A DNA stretch of 7,836 nt from an uncultured Selenomonas sp. (GCA_905373085.1 CAJPRR010000107.1:1-7836); one strand, 5' to 3'; positions 1-7,182 are shown, counted from the first letter of the stretch. The notes: a model not told the origin generated them from the sequence alone. Numbers and translations are program-made.

Positions 1-47
1 GTCCGATGATGATGTGACAGAGATCCATAGGAAGGGAGGGAAAAATC

Positions 48-77
48 ATGTGGGACAACGATACTTGCGGAGTCTGA
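48..77 (+). CDS. possible 9-codon micro-ORF (MWDNDTCGV)
   Basis: An ATG follows a good Shine-Dalgarno (GGAGG at 35-39, 8 nt upstream) and opens a 9-codon reading frame ending in TGA. The peptide would be MWDNDTCGV. There is no hydrophobic segment and no known family to compare. The predicted -35 of the next promoter overlaps its end, so it would belong to an upstream transcript or act as a leader peptide. It could equally be a chance SD-ATG pair. The first 47 bases hold nothing else I can name. Confidence 0.2.
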   Translation: MWDNDTCGV

Positions 78-94
78 CGTGCTTATGATATGAT
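65..94 (+). promoter_or_regulatory. predicted sigma-70-type promoter for the microprotein cluster
   Basis: A -35-like TTGCGG (65-70) and a -10 TATGAT (89-94) are 18 nt apart. The bases before the -10 form a TGa extended -10. Transcription would start near 101, only a few bases before the first AAAGGAGG Shine-Dalgarno. Together with the terminator at 427-455 this outlines a unit of about 350 nt. The call is by eye against the consensus. Confidence 0.5.
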
Positions 95-123
95 CGTGAC
101 CTATATGAAAGGAGGCGTCCCCT

Positions 124-192
124 ATGCCAATAATCGCATTCGCCGCAGGACTCGGCTCGTACATCGTCTACCGTATCGCTAGGAGCAGTTGA
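124..192 (+). CDS. microprotein A, 22 aa, hydrophobic
   Basis: A 22-codon ORF is preceded by AAAGGAGG (108-115) with an ideal 8-nt spacer to the ATG. The peptide begins MPIIAFAAGLGSYIVYRI and ends with a short basic/polar tail (ARSS). It is mostly hydrophobic with a C-terminal Arg pair, a plausible membrane-inserting or amphipathic peptide. It is the first of three tiny ORFs sharing the same Shine-Dalgarno and one predicted promoter. I recognise no family. Type I toxin, leaderless bacteriocin or a small membrane regulator are possibilities only. The main support is the strong, repeated translation signal rather than protein similarity. Confidence 0.45.
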   Translation: MPIIAFAAGLGSYIVYRIARSS

Positions 193-238
193 CCATCCGC
201 ATTTTGTTCTGCATCTGCCATGGAAAGGAGGCGCTGTC

Positions 239-310
239 ATGTTCGGTCGACCTTTGCGGAAAGCCCCATGCTTCTTGATTGGCTTCTTCATTTCTGATAT
301 GCGATGTTGA
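239..310 (+). CDS. microprotein B, 23 aa
   Basis: A 23-codon ORF has AAAGGAGG at 224-231 and a 7-nt spacer to the ATG. The peptide starts with a basic stretch (MFGRPLRKAP), continues with a short hydrophobic core (CFLIGFFI) and ends SDMRC. Two cysteines lie at residues 11 and 23. The charge pattern, positive N-terminus then hydrophobic core, would suit membrane association, but the core is too short for a firm transmembrane call. It is the second member of the tandem microprotein unit. Function unknown. Confidence 0.4.
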   Translation: MFGRPLRKAPCFLIGFFISDMRC

Positions 311-331
311 TTCATAAAGGAGGTGATTCGT

Positions 332-415
332 ATGTTCCCCGTTCCGGCCCTTGTTCAAGCCTTTATCGCCGGTGTCGCTGCCGGCAGGCAGATTTGCGAT
401 CTCTTCGATGACTGA
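332..415 (+). CDS. microprotein C, 27 aa
   Basis: A 27-codon ORF begins 8 nt after AAAGGAGG (316-323). Including the next bases (AAAGGAGGTGAT) this matches the complement of the 16S rRNA 3' end almost completely, an exceptionally strong ribosome binding site. The peptide begins MFPVPALVQAFIAGVAAG and continues RQICDLFDD, so it has a small-residue-rich hydrophobic helix and an acidic tail. The AAGVAAG-like stretch resembles one in the 84-aa protein at 7183-7437, which may be chance given Ala/Gly richness. An intrinsic terminator follows 11 nt after the stop codon. Function unknown. Confidence 0.5.
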   Translation: MFPVPALVQAFIAGVAAGRQICDLFDD

Positions 416-426
416 GGCTTCTCTCC

Positions 427-455
427 GTCCTGCATCCGTGCAGGGCATTTTTTTT
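427..455 (+). terminator. intrinsic terminator after the microprotein cluster
   Basis: A perfect 6-bp stem (CCTGCA at 429-434 with TGCAGG at 439-444, loop TCCG) extends to 8 bp through one G-U and one G-C pair. It is followed within three bases by eight T residues (448-455). This is a canonical Rho-independent terminator reading rightward and closes the microprotein unit. Confidence 0.8.
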
Positions 456-481
456 GTTGCAGCCAAAGCCGCCGGCATTCC

Positions 482-511
482 TTGTCGCGAAGGCGCGGCT
501 TATAGTATAAT
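482..511 (+). promoter_or_regulatory. predicted promoter upstream of the rpn remnant and CARF operon
   Basis: A perfect -10 hexamer TATAAT (506-511) lies 18 nt downstream of TTGTCG (482-487). Transcription would begin near 518, before the broken transposase-like ORF. Since no clear terminator lies between here and 781, the same promoter is the best visible candidate for driving the five-gene CARF/WYL operon, with an untranslated leader of about 260 nt. Confidence 0.55.
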
Positions 512-530
512 ATGACAAAGGGGCGGCTTT

Positions 531-739
531 ATGAGGAAACCGCAGCGTGCCTGCCGGGACTCTCTTTTTCGCGACATCTTCAACAACGCAGACAGGCTGC
601 CGAAAATTTATGCGGCGCTCCTTGGGATCTAAACGATAGTTGATGATGCATGAACTTTTCCGTGGAAAAGGCGACGGACGCGCTGCAGATTCCGGATGAC
701 GAGCGTGCGAAGTATGCGGCTCCGGCGAGCCGGAACTGA
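531..739 (+). pseudogene. internally deleted Rpn/PD-(D/E)XK transposase-like gene remnant
   Basis: A 33-codon ORF (531-632) encodes RDSLFRDIFNNADRLPKIYA near its N-terminus, the hallmark opening of the Rpn / PD-(D/E)XK nuclease transposase family (DSLFRDIF...LYxAL). It then stops at TAA. At 650-739 a second short frame reads MNFSVEKATDALQIPDDERA followed by KYAA, which resembles the extreme C-terminus of the same family. Intact members are roughly 250-350 aa, so the whole nuclease core is missing, apparently by one internal deletion. Only the ends remain and no catalytic PD-(D/E)XK residues survive. The upstream promoter is well preserved. The family call is from memory of the N-terminal motif; the C-terminal half is less certain. 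Confidence 0.7.
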
Positions 740-780
740 CGGGAATGCATTTGCAGGCGGTTTTTTAGGGGAGGGATTCG

Positions 781-2589
781 ATGATGAAAAATGTTCATGT
801 GATGGTGGCTTTCGTGAGCCAGTTGACGCAGAAGCCGGTGAACGTCGAATATCGGAGCGTCGACGGCAAAGAGACGTTTTCGTGCATGCAGACGAACGAG
901 GCCGCCGTTTGTCAGCTGCAGTCTCTTCTGGGGAGAGAAGGCGGCCTCGCGAAGATCGTTCTGATCGAGACGGATCAGGCGCGCGAGAAGGTGCAGCGGG
1001 ATACGGCGGATTGGCTGGCACTGATGGAGAAATACGGTTCTGAGTCAATGTCTGCCGTGGAGCTTTTGAAGGCGCAGAGCGCGAGGAAGTACCCGAAGCT
1101 TTCGCAGGTGTTCGAGGACATCGAATATTCGAAGATGGGCATCGAGGACTCGATGCGCAGCATTGCGGGCATCGCGGAGCGCGTTCGCGCCTTTGCCGAG
1201 CGCGTGCGCGAAGAAGACCCCGAGGCGGAGGTCGTCCTTCATGCCGATATGACGGGCGGCTTTCGCTATGCGGCGATGATGCTGCTCGTCGTCATGCAGT
1301 TGTCGAAGTACATGGGCATCCGCATGGGGCATGTCGTATATTCGGATCTTGTTCGGGGCGGGGAGAGCCGCGTTCATCTGACGGATGATATTCGCCGCAT
1401 GTTCGACCTCGTCGCGGGTGCGGACGAGTTCCAGAAGTACGGCAGCGTGCAGGCTCTGGAGGAGTATTTCAGCCGCAGTCCGCGCCACAGCGAGGATTTT
1501 TCCACGCTCTTTGCCGCCATGCGGCGCTTTTCCGACGCCATACGCATCTGCCGCACGAGCGTCATCGAAGACGAGATGACCGATCTCGCCGAGAAGATTC
1601 GCGCCTTTCGTCAGTCGAAGCCCGCTTCCATTGAAGAGGAGATGTTCTCGCACATCCTCGGCGTCATCGAGGGAGAATACGGCTCTGTCATCAAGAATGC
1701 GTCGGGCGAGAAATCGGCTCGCCGCCTTGACATCATCGCATGGTGCGTGCAGAAGAAGTTCCTGCAGCAGGCAATGACGCTCTGCACGGAGTGGATTCCG
1801 GCGATCTTGGTAGAGAAGAAAATCTGCTATACGGAGGATGAAGAGGTCATCCGGCAATGCCGGGATAATGGGAAGCCGGCTTTTCAAAACTGGCAGCAGC
1901 AATTTGTCAACGTATATAGCTCAGACAAGAAAAAAGGAGAAAAGGATACCTCGCCAAGGTTGTTCCCGAAGGGAAATCTGGCGAAAATGGTGCGCTACAT
2001 CCTGCAGCAGAAAGACAAGACGCGAATCGAGGACTTGCCGAAGGAAGTGCGAGCCAAGCTCATCGCATTTTTCGCGGAGTATGAGAAGGATTATGCAAAG
2101 CGCTGCGACTTCGATTTGCGAAAAGATATACGATTGTGCATTCGGGATTTTGCTGGAAAATATCCGATGCTGAACAAAGCTGTCCATATTTTGACGGAGA
2201 CAGTGAAAAAACCGTTTTTCTATTCAGCTCTTCCTTATAGATTGGGAAACCTGCCGAATGAAGAATTGTTCGATTTTTTCTCCATCTCTTTGGAAGAAGC
2301 GGAGAAGTACGATGCACAGTTCTTGGATCAAAGCGACTTTGAAGCATCGCAGCAGGAGCGGTGGGAAAGGCGGGAGAAGCAGTATCGCTCGATGCTTGCG
2401 GGCAAGCACGGTGCGGAAGTGATGCATACGACGAAGCCTGTGGATGAAGCGATAGAATTCTTGCGCGGGTATTTCAGAATACGCAACGAGCGCAATTATT
2501 CCAATCATGCCGTCAAAGATGCTGCACAGGGGAATGAATCGCTGGAAAGTTTCATCGCCGCCTACATCGAAAAACTCAGAAAAGCATAG
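781..2589 (+). CDS. CARF-HEPN RNase 1, TM1812/Csx1-Csm6-like CRISPR accessory effector
   Basis: A 602-aa protein. The N-terminal ~230 residues look like a CARF domain: a first beta strand (NVHVMVAFVS), the ligand-loop motif H154-A-D156-M-T158-G-G160-F-R162, then a helix (AAMMLLVVMQL), and the family-like V211-AGADEF-217 segment followed by YGS. A central helical region contains W321-CV...LQQAMTL, shared with the second effector. The C-terminus carries R571-N-Y-S-N-H576, the R-x4-H catalytic motif of HEPN RNases. In known type III systems such proteins bind cyclic oligoadenylate through CARF and cleave RNA non-specifically. The DxTHG motif is DxTGG here. The start at 781 follows a GGGGAGGG site; Met2 (784) is an equal alternative. 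It is the first gene of the operon, 11 nt before the small protein. The cA4 or cA6 ligand cannot be read from sequence. Confidence 0.88.
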   Translation: MMKNVHVMVAFVSQLTQKPVNVEYRSVDGKETFSCMQTNEAAVCQLQSLLGREGGLAKIVLIETDQAREKVQRDTADWLALMEKYGSESMSAVELLKAQSARKYPKLSQVFEDIEYSKMGIEDSMRSIAGIAERVRAFAERVREEDPEAEVVLHADMTGGFRYAAMMLLVVMQLSKYMGIRMGHVVYSDLVRGGESRVHLTDDIRRMFDLVAGADEFQKYGSVQALEEYFSRSPRHSEDFSTLFAAMRRFSDAIRICRTSVIEDEMTDLAEKIRAFRQSKPASIEEEMFSHILGVIEGEYGSVIKNASGEKSARRLDIIAWCVQKKFLQQAMTLCTEWIPAILVEKKICYTEDEEVIRQCRDNGKPAFQNWQQQFVNVYSSDKKKGEKDTSPRLFPKGNLAKMVRYILQQKDKTRIEDLPKEVRAKLIAFFAEYEKDYAKRCDFDLRKDIRLCIRDFAGKYPMLNKAVHILTETVKKPFFYSALPYRLGNLPNEELFDFFSISLEEAEKYDAQFLDQSDFEASQQERWERREKQYRSMLAGKHGAEVMHTTKPVDEAIEFLRGYFRIRNERNYSNHAVKDAAQGNESLESFIAAYIEKLRKA

Positions 2590-2600
2590 GAGGGAACGGC

Positions 2601-2963
2601 ATGTTCATCAATCATACGAATCATGCCTCGGCGAAGTGGCCGGCGGCGCAAAAAGAGGCGGCGCACGTCTGGGGCGAGATCGAGGATCTGCCGTTTCCCG
2701 ACATCGGGGCGGATTGGGACGAGGAGCGCGTCGCGAAGCTCGCCGCGGAGAACGCCGCGAGGATCATCGAGAGGAAGCCGCACGCGGTGCTGTGCCAGGG
2801 CGAGTTCACCTACGTCTACCATCTCGTGAACCTCCTGCGTGCGGCGGGCGTGACCGTCCTCGCGGCGGCGAGCCGGAGAGAGGCGGTCGAGGAGCAGGCA
2901 GAGGACGGATCGGTGCGAAAGATCAGCCGCTTCGTCTTCACGCGGTTTCGCGAGTATCGGTGA
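2601..2963 (+). CDS. small CARF-effector-associated protein, 120 aa, candidate signal-modulating protein
   Basis: A 120-aa soluble protein starting after AGGAGGG, 11 nt past the previous stop. It begins MFINHTNHASAKW, then DLPFPDI, a charged helix (residues ~34-56), a short strand AVLCQGEF, a helix (YHLVNLLRAAG), a strand (VTVLAAASR) and a final strand ending FVFTRFREYR. The alternating beta/alpha order suits a small Rossmann-like fold, as in CARF domains and several ring nucleases. The NHxS...W opening, the GEFT motif and the FxRFREY ending look like conserved family marks; I believe similar proteins occur beside CARF genes but cannot name the family. It does not look like Csx15, Csx16 or Csx20 as I remember them. 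Its position between two CARF RNases suggests degrading or modulating their cyclic nucleotide, which is inference only. Confidence 0.75.
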   Translation: MFINHTNHASAKWPAAQKEAAHVWGEIEDLPFPDIGADWDEERVAKLAAENAARIIERKPHAVLCQGEFTYVYHLVNLLRAAGVTVLAAASRREAVEEQAEDGSVRKISRFVFTRFREYR

Positions 2964-3014
2964 GCGTTCGAGCGGAGCCTTGTCCGTAGGAAAACAGCAT
3001 GGAGGAGGAAAAAT

Positions 3015-4886
3015 ATGCGACATCATATCATGCTTCTTTTGTTGAGCGACGTAAAGACGGATCGCGACCATCCGAACCGCGTGTCCATGGCAGAGTACAA
3101 GAACGGCATTGGCCCCTGCGGCGTAACGAACGAATCGGCGGTGCGGCATCTTTTGCTTGCGGATGACGACGGCAGCAAGATTACGCTCGACAAAATCTTC
3201 CTTTTTGCCACGAAAAAGGTGCAGGAGCCGATCAAAATCGTACAGCCTTCGCCGGACATTGCACCGGGCGTCACGCACCTCGCCTATTTCAAGGAGCGTG
3301 TCCAAGGAGTTATTCCCTCACTTAAGGAAGATTTTTTTGAGATCGTTCCCTACGATGAGGATCAGCCAATTTCCTCTACGCGGCGTTTCGTGCTGGAAAT
3401 GGCGGAGCGCATCATGGCCTATGCGGAGGCGAAGAAGGCACAGGGAGATACGGTTGCACTCCATGCCGATCTCACGGGAGGGCCGCGCCACGCCGTCATG
3501 CTGATGCTCGCCGTCATGCGCCTTTTGCAGTACAACGGCATTGAAATCGGCAAGACTATGTATTCGGACTTCTTCAAGAAGGTCGTCGAGGAAGCGAACG
3601 ATATATACAGCCTCTTCGACCTCATCGCGGGCGCGGACGAGTTCGCGCAGTTCGGCAGCGTCTCCGCCATCCTGCGCTACTTCGGCTACGATGAGAAGTC
3701 CCTTGCAAGGCCGCCGCACATTTCCGAGCGCCTGCACCGACTTCTCTTCGCCATGCACGGTTTCGCGGAGGAGATCAAGGTCTGCCACTACGGCGCGTTC
3801 GCCGCTGCCATCGAAAAGCTTTCCAAGGCTTTGCGCGAGTTCGACGCAGGCAGGGAGGCGGACGATGCGGACGTCAACGAGGGCATGATCGCACAGCTCC
3901 GCTTCCGCATCGAGGAGGAGTACAGGGAAATCCTCGGTGAGAAGATTGATGACGTGAAGCTCTTGCATTGGTGCGTCGAGCACGGCTACCTGCAGCAGGC
4001 GCTGACGCTCTTCACCGAGCGCGTGCCCGTGATCCTCATGGAGCGCGGCATCGTGACGCTTCCGAAGGAATTTGACGCGAAGGTGCAGGAGGCCATGGAC
4101 AAGGGAGACAGGCGCAGCACGATCTTCTACTTTTTCGCGGAGTATGCGGAGAGAAAAGGCATGGGGCCAGTCGATGCTTTCTTGGCCAACGCGAAGCAGG
4201 CATATCAAAAGATCATGCAGACGATCATGGCGGACGCGCTGGAAGGAAAGGAGACGGCTTTTTCTGGAGAAAACGGCTGGGAAGCGCAGCTGCACGATCG
4301 TATCGCCGAAGAGCCTGCCGTACAATTCTGGCCGGAAAAGGCATACGGAAGCCTGGTCTTGGAAAATGAAGAAGATGTGCAGGGGATCTACGAGAAGTTT
4401 CTTGCATGGAACAAGAATCCGCCAACACTCAAGGGAAAAGGCCCGGCTGACCCCGTGTGGGAGAAGCTGGTCGGCGCTCTGTGCGATCAGCGGGTTCATG
4501 TGCCTCAGGATGCGGCTGAGAACGAGCGGAATTCCCTGAAGATGGAGCAGCAGGACAAATTCCATAAGCAATTTGGCGGTCAGAAACTCAAGATGCTCGC
4601 GGGCTTCATTCGCAACAATATGGGATCGGATGCTGCAGATGAGATCTTTTCCAACGTGTCCCTGCGCCCTGGAACGAAGGGCATATTTTCCGTTCGCCGC
4701 TGGGCCGAGCGAGGCGAGATCATCTGCCATCTCTCGCAGGATCTCTATGATCTGCTCGCCATCTACTACAAGCTCAAGGAGGAGCGCAACCGGAGCAACC
4801 ATGCACGCGAGGACAGCAAGCCCGACGGGGCGCGGGAACTGAGGACGCTTTTCGAGGATGCGCTCTCGCTGCTCGAAAAGCTTTGA
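3015..4886 (+). CDS. CARF-HEPN RNase 2, paralogue of the first effector
   Basis: A 623-aa protein, start set by GGAGGAGG ending about 6 nt before the ATG. It shares the architecture of the first effector. The N-terminal CARF region has H150-A-D152-L-T154-G-G156-P-R158 followed by a hydrophobic helix (VMLMLAVMRLLQ), and L203-IAGADEF-210 then FGS. The middle region has W319-CV...LQQALTL. The C-terminal HEPN motif is R591-N-R-S-N-H596 (R-x4-H). The shared blocks show the two genes are duplicates, yet the segments between them (about residues 370-550) differ greatly. Two full-length effectors with intact catalytic motifs may differ in ligand, activation threshold or RNA preference, or may form heterodimers. 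It ends 13 nt before the WYL gene. Both genes appear complete. Confidence 0.88.
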   Translation: MRHHIMLLLLSDVKTDRDHPNRVSMAEYKNGIGPCGVTNESAVRHLLLADDDGSKITLDKIFLFATKKVQEPIKIVQPSPDIAPGVTHLAYFKERVQGVIPSLKEDFFEIVPYDEDQPISSTRRFVLEMAERIMAYAEAKKAQGDTVALHADLTGGPRHAVMLMLAVMRLLQYNGIEIGKTMYSDFFKKVVEEANDIYSLFDLIAGADEFAQFGSVSAILRYFGYDEKSLARPPHISERLHRLLFAMHGFAEEIKVCHYGAFAAAIEKLSKALREFDAGREADDADVNEGMIAQLRFRIEEEYREILGEKIDDVKLLHWCVEHGYLQQALTLFTERVPVILMERGIVTLPKEFDAKVQEAMDKGDRRSTIFYFFAEYAERKGMGPVDAFLANAKQAYQKIMQTIMADALEGKETAFSGENGWEAQLHDRIAEEPAVQFWPEKAYGSLVLENEEDVQGIYEKFLAWNKNPPTLKGKGPADPVWEKLVGALCDQRVHVPQDAAENERNSLKMEQQDKFHKQFGGQKLKMLAGFIRNNMGSDAADEIFSNVSLRPGTKGIFSVRRWAERGEIICHLSQDLYDLLAIYYKLKEERNRSNHAREDSKPDGARELRTLFEDALSLLEKL

Positions 4887-4899
4887 CAGGGGAGCGGAC

Positions 4900-6183
4900 A
4901 TGCGTACGAAAAGCGAGATGAAAGACACCCGAGGAAGCGCCGCCAACCGATTCCCCGGCGATTACGACACCATGCGCCCTCTTCTGCGCTATATCTCTTA
5001 CGGCTGCTATCACAAGCCGTTCCTCGTCAAGCGTTTGGGGCGGAGTGCGCGCACCTACGAGGAGAACATGGCGCGTCTGCGCTTCTTCCTGCCCGAGGGA
5101 AGCCTGAAATCCTCGCGCCAAGGGCGGCGCGAGATCTATCGCTTCGAGGGCGATTCCTACCGCATCACCGACGATTTCCTCGCTTACACATACCGCCTCA
5201 AGGCACTGAAGACGCGAGCCGCCTTCTGCCTCGTTGGCTTGCTGCAGCGGCTCGGTGCGGCACGTGAGCCGCTCGATGTGACGGCGCTCTTTGATTACGG
5301 CCTGATGTCGATGGCGGAGCTTCCCAAAGGTCTGGAAGACCTCGGCCGCCGCACGGTGCAGCGCTATCTGCAGGATCTCGAAGCGCAGGGCGTCGTGCGC
5401 GTCTCGAAAGAAGGCGGACGCTTCCTCTATCGTCTGGCGGATGATCCCCTGGCGGAGCTTGCGCCCGAAGAGACGGCTTTGCTCTGCCATGCGGCCTCCT
5501 TCTATCGCGCCATGGCGCAGTTTTCTCTGCCCGGCTGCTTTCTTGAGGACGCTTTGCAGCGCAGAGGACAGGGAAAAGGGACGAAGCCGCTCGCGCAGGT
5601 CAAGCATCGAGCGGCGGCGCAGCTTCTCGACGACGATGCGCTGCTCCAGTGCCTGATCTCTGTGGAGGGGCGGCGCGAGATGACGTTCGATTACGGCAAG
5701 AAGAGACTCGAGCAGCGCGTCGTGCCGCTCCGTCTCGTCAGCGACATGTACGCGGGACGCCGCTATGTGTTGGCGGCATGCCTGCCTGCGAAAGACGGCG
5801 GGCGCACGCAAGGCGCTCAGATGTTTCGCCTCGACCTCATGTACAAGGTGCGCACGGGCAGAGCATGGACGGGCGATCTGCCGACGGTCGCCGTGAAGGA
5901 GCAGGAGCTTCGGCTCGACTTCCTCCCGAAGGGAGAGAAGGCGGGCGCGGCGGTGTCCGGGCGCATCCTCGCGCGCTTTCCTGAGGCGGCGATCGAGGAG
6001 GCGGACGGGCGTCTCTGCGTGCATCTCAAGGTCGCGGATGCGCTGAGCCTCCTGCCGTGGCTGCGCACCTTTTGGCCGCTCGCGCACATCTCGCTGCCGC
6101 AGTCGCCGCATCTTGCGGAGCGCTTGAAGCAGGATTTGAAGGAGGCGCTGAAAAATTATGGCGAACACCCCGCTCTTTCATGA
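4900..6183 (+). CDS. HTH-WYL domain regulator, 427 aa
   Basis: The start at 4900 is chosen because AGGGGAG (4888-4894) lies just upstream; the frame is open 14 codons further to 4858, but that would overlap the effector gene. Residues ~18-90 look like a first helix-turn-helix-type segment. Residues ~105-190 hold a second winged-helix-like segment (RRTVQRYLQDLEAQGVVRV). A helical linker follows (ELAPEETALL...FSLPGCFLEDAL). Residues ~250-320 form the WYL domain: FDYG at 263-266, R288-YVLAA, and F309-RLD-312. The rest is a WCX-like C-terminal extension. WYL proteins sense ligands or nucleic acids and often control CRISPR or other defence genes. The next gene overlaps its 3' end by 26 nt, so the two are probably translationally coupled and may act as a pair. 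Confidence 0.85.
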   Translation: MRTKSEMKDTRGSAANRFPGDYDTMRPLLRYISYGCYHKPFLVKRLGRSARTYEENMARLRFFLPEGSLKSSRQGRREIYRFEGDSYRITDDFLAYTYRLKALKTRAAFCLVGLLQRLGAAREPLDVTALFDYGLMSMAELPKGLEDLGRRTVQRYLQDLEAQGVVRVSKEGGRFLYRLADDPLAELAPEETALLCHAASFYRAMAQFSLPGCFLEDALQRRGQGKGTKPLAQVKHRAAAQLLDDDALLQCLISVEGRREMTFDYGKKRLEQRVVPLRLVSDMYAGRRYVLAACLPAKDGGRTQGAQMFRLDLMYKVRTGRAWTGDLPTVAVKEQELRLDFLPKGEKAGAAVSGRILARFPEAAIEEADGRLCVHLKVADALSLLPWLRTFWPLAHISLPQSPHLAERLKQDLKEALKNYGEHPALS

Positions 6184-7105
6184 GCTTCATGCGGCTCTCT
6201 TTCATTCGCTCGTCAACGTCATCAACGAGGTTCATGCGGGAGCGCACCTGACGAGGAAGGACGTCCTGTGCCGCCTGCAGCCGCTCGATCCTGTCGACGC
6301 CTCGCACCACGAAGAACTCATCGACATGATGTTCTCCTTTGAGTCGGATGGCGAGGCCTCGCTGCAGCTGGAAATGCCCGTGCGTCTGCCACCGACGAAG
6401 GCGGAACTTCGCTGGCTCAAGACCATGCTCGAAGATGAGGCCGCCGCCTTCCTCGTGGCGGACGATCTGCGCGAGAAGCTGCTCTCGCGCCTTGTGGAGA
6501 TCCGCGCCTATCCGCGCGAAATCTGGCGCGTCCTGCGCGGCAGGGGCGATGACGTGCGCCTCGTGAGAAAGCCCCTCGGCGCGTTCTGGCGTGCGCTCAG
6601 AGAGGGACGCATGATCTTCTGCCGCAACGTCGACGCGCAAGGCCGGCGTCACGAGAGCAAGGCTGCGCCGTGCCGCCTCGAATACGACGCCGAGGAAAAC
6701 CGCTGCCGCGCCATCGTCTGGCTCGTGGACGAGGGGCGAGCCGTCAAGATGAACTTCTCGCGCATCGAGGAGATTCGCGTGTTGGAGGAAGCCGTACCGC
6801 ACGACGTGGAGGAGAAGTTCCGCGCCTTCCTGGCAGCGAGGCGGCGCTCCGTGACCTTGCGCCTCGCACAGAAGAACAATGCCGTCGAGCGTGCGTTCTG
6901 CCTCTTCGCGCCCTATGACAAGGAGGCGTCATTCGACGAGGAGAGCAAAGTCTACACGCTGAAGGTCTTCTACTACGACTTCGACGAGCAGGAGATGATC
7001 GAGCAGATCCTCTCGCTCGGTTCCGCCGCCGTCGTTCTCGCCCCCGAGGCGATGCGCCGGACGGTCATCGAAATCCTGCAGGACGAATGCTCGCATGTTT
7101 TTTGA
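6158..7105 (+). CDS. WYL-WCX domain protein, 315 aa, partner of the preceding WYL gene
   Basis: The ATG at 6158 lies inside the end of the previous gene, 12 nt after AAGGAGG (6139-6145), a rather long spacer suggesting coupled translation. Residues 1-75 are helical with no clear helix-turn-helix. Residues ~77-115 (LPPTKAELRWLKTML...) match the linker seen before many WYL domains. The WYL core spans about 145-220, with the namesake strand degenerated to A185-IVWL-189 and a following R-V-KMNFSRIEEIRVL. Residues ~232-310 form a good WCX extension (VTLRL, AVERAF, YTLKVFYYDFDE, ILSLGSAAVVLAP, RR). Without an obvious DNA-binding domain it may be the sensing partner of the first WYL protein. A perfect -10 lies just past its stop. 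Confidence 0.83.
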   Translation: MANTPLFHELHAALFHSLVNVINEVHAGAHLTRKDVLCRLQPLDPVDASHHEELIDMMFSFESDGEASLQLEMPVRLPPTKAELRWLKTMLEDEAAAFLVADDLREKLLSRLVEIRAYPREIWRVLRGRGDDVRLVRKPLGAFWRALREGRMIFCRNVDAQGRRHESKAAPCRLEYDAEENRCRAIVWLVDEGRAVKMNFSRIEEIRVLEEAVPHDVEEKFRAFLAARRRSVTLRLAQKNNAVERAFCLFAPYDKEASFDEESKVYTLKVFYYDFDEQEMIEQILSLGSAAVVLAPEAMRRTVIEILQDECSHVF

Positions 7106-7135
7106 CACGCAGGATCGCTCGTTCGCGCGTATAAT
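7102..7135 (+). promoter_or_regulatory. possible promoter for the 84-aa gene
   Basis: A perfect TATAAT (7130-7135) lies about 50 nt before the small gene. A perfect TTGACA (7102-7107) overlaps the preceding stop codon, but the spacing between the hexamers is 22 nt, too long for a normal sigma-70 promoter. Either the -10 works with another weak -35 or the site is not active on its own. Confidence 0.35.
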
Positions 7136-7182
7136 GGTCTTAAGAAATCACGGATCATATAAATGCGAAAGGAGCGATTCCC

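Noticed and set aside
741..767. Terminator before the first effector gene (CCGG hairpin near 721-734 and a T-run at 762-767)
   Set aside because: The hairpin and the T-run are separated by about 27 nt, so they do not make an intrinsic terminator.
1926..1942. A-rich run with an internal Shine-Dalgarno-like sequence as a frameshift or internal start
   Set aside because: The main frame continues intact to the HEPN motif, and no suitable start codon or conserved alternative frame follows.
3318..4946. Long minus-strand open frames opposite the effector and WYL genes (also 1045-1902, 4774-6168 and 6026-6802)
   Set aside because: They mirror the high-GC codons of the plus-strand genes, lack ribosome binding sites and carry no recognisable domains.
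7074..7103. Terminator at the end of the WYL operon (palindrome TCCTGCAGGA, ATGC/GCAT, then six T)
   Set aside because: The palindrome is far from the T-run and the adjacent stem has only four pairs with a 2-nt loop, too weak to call.
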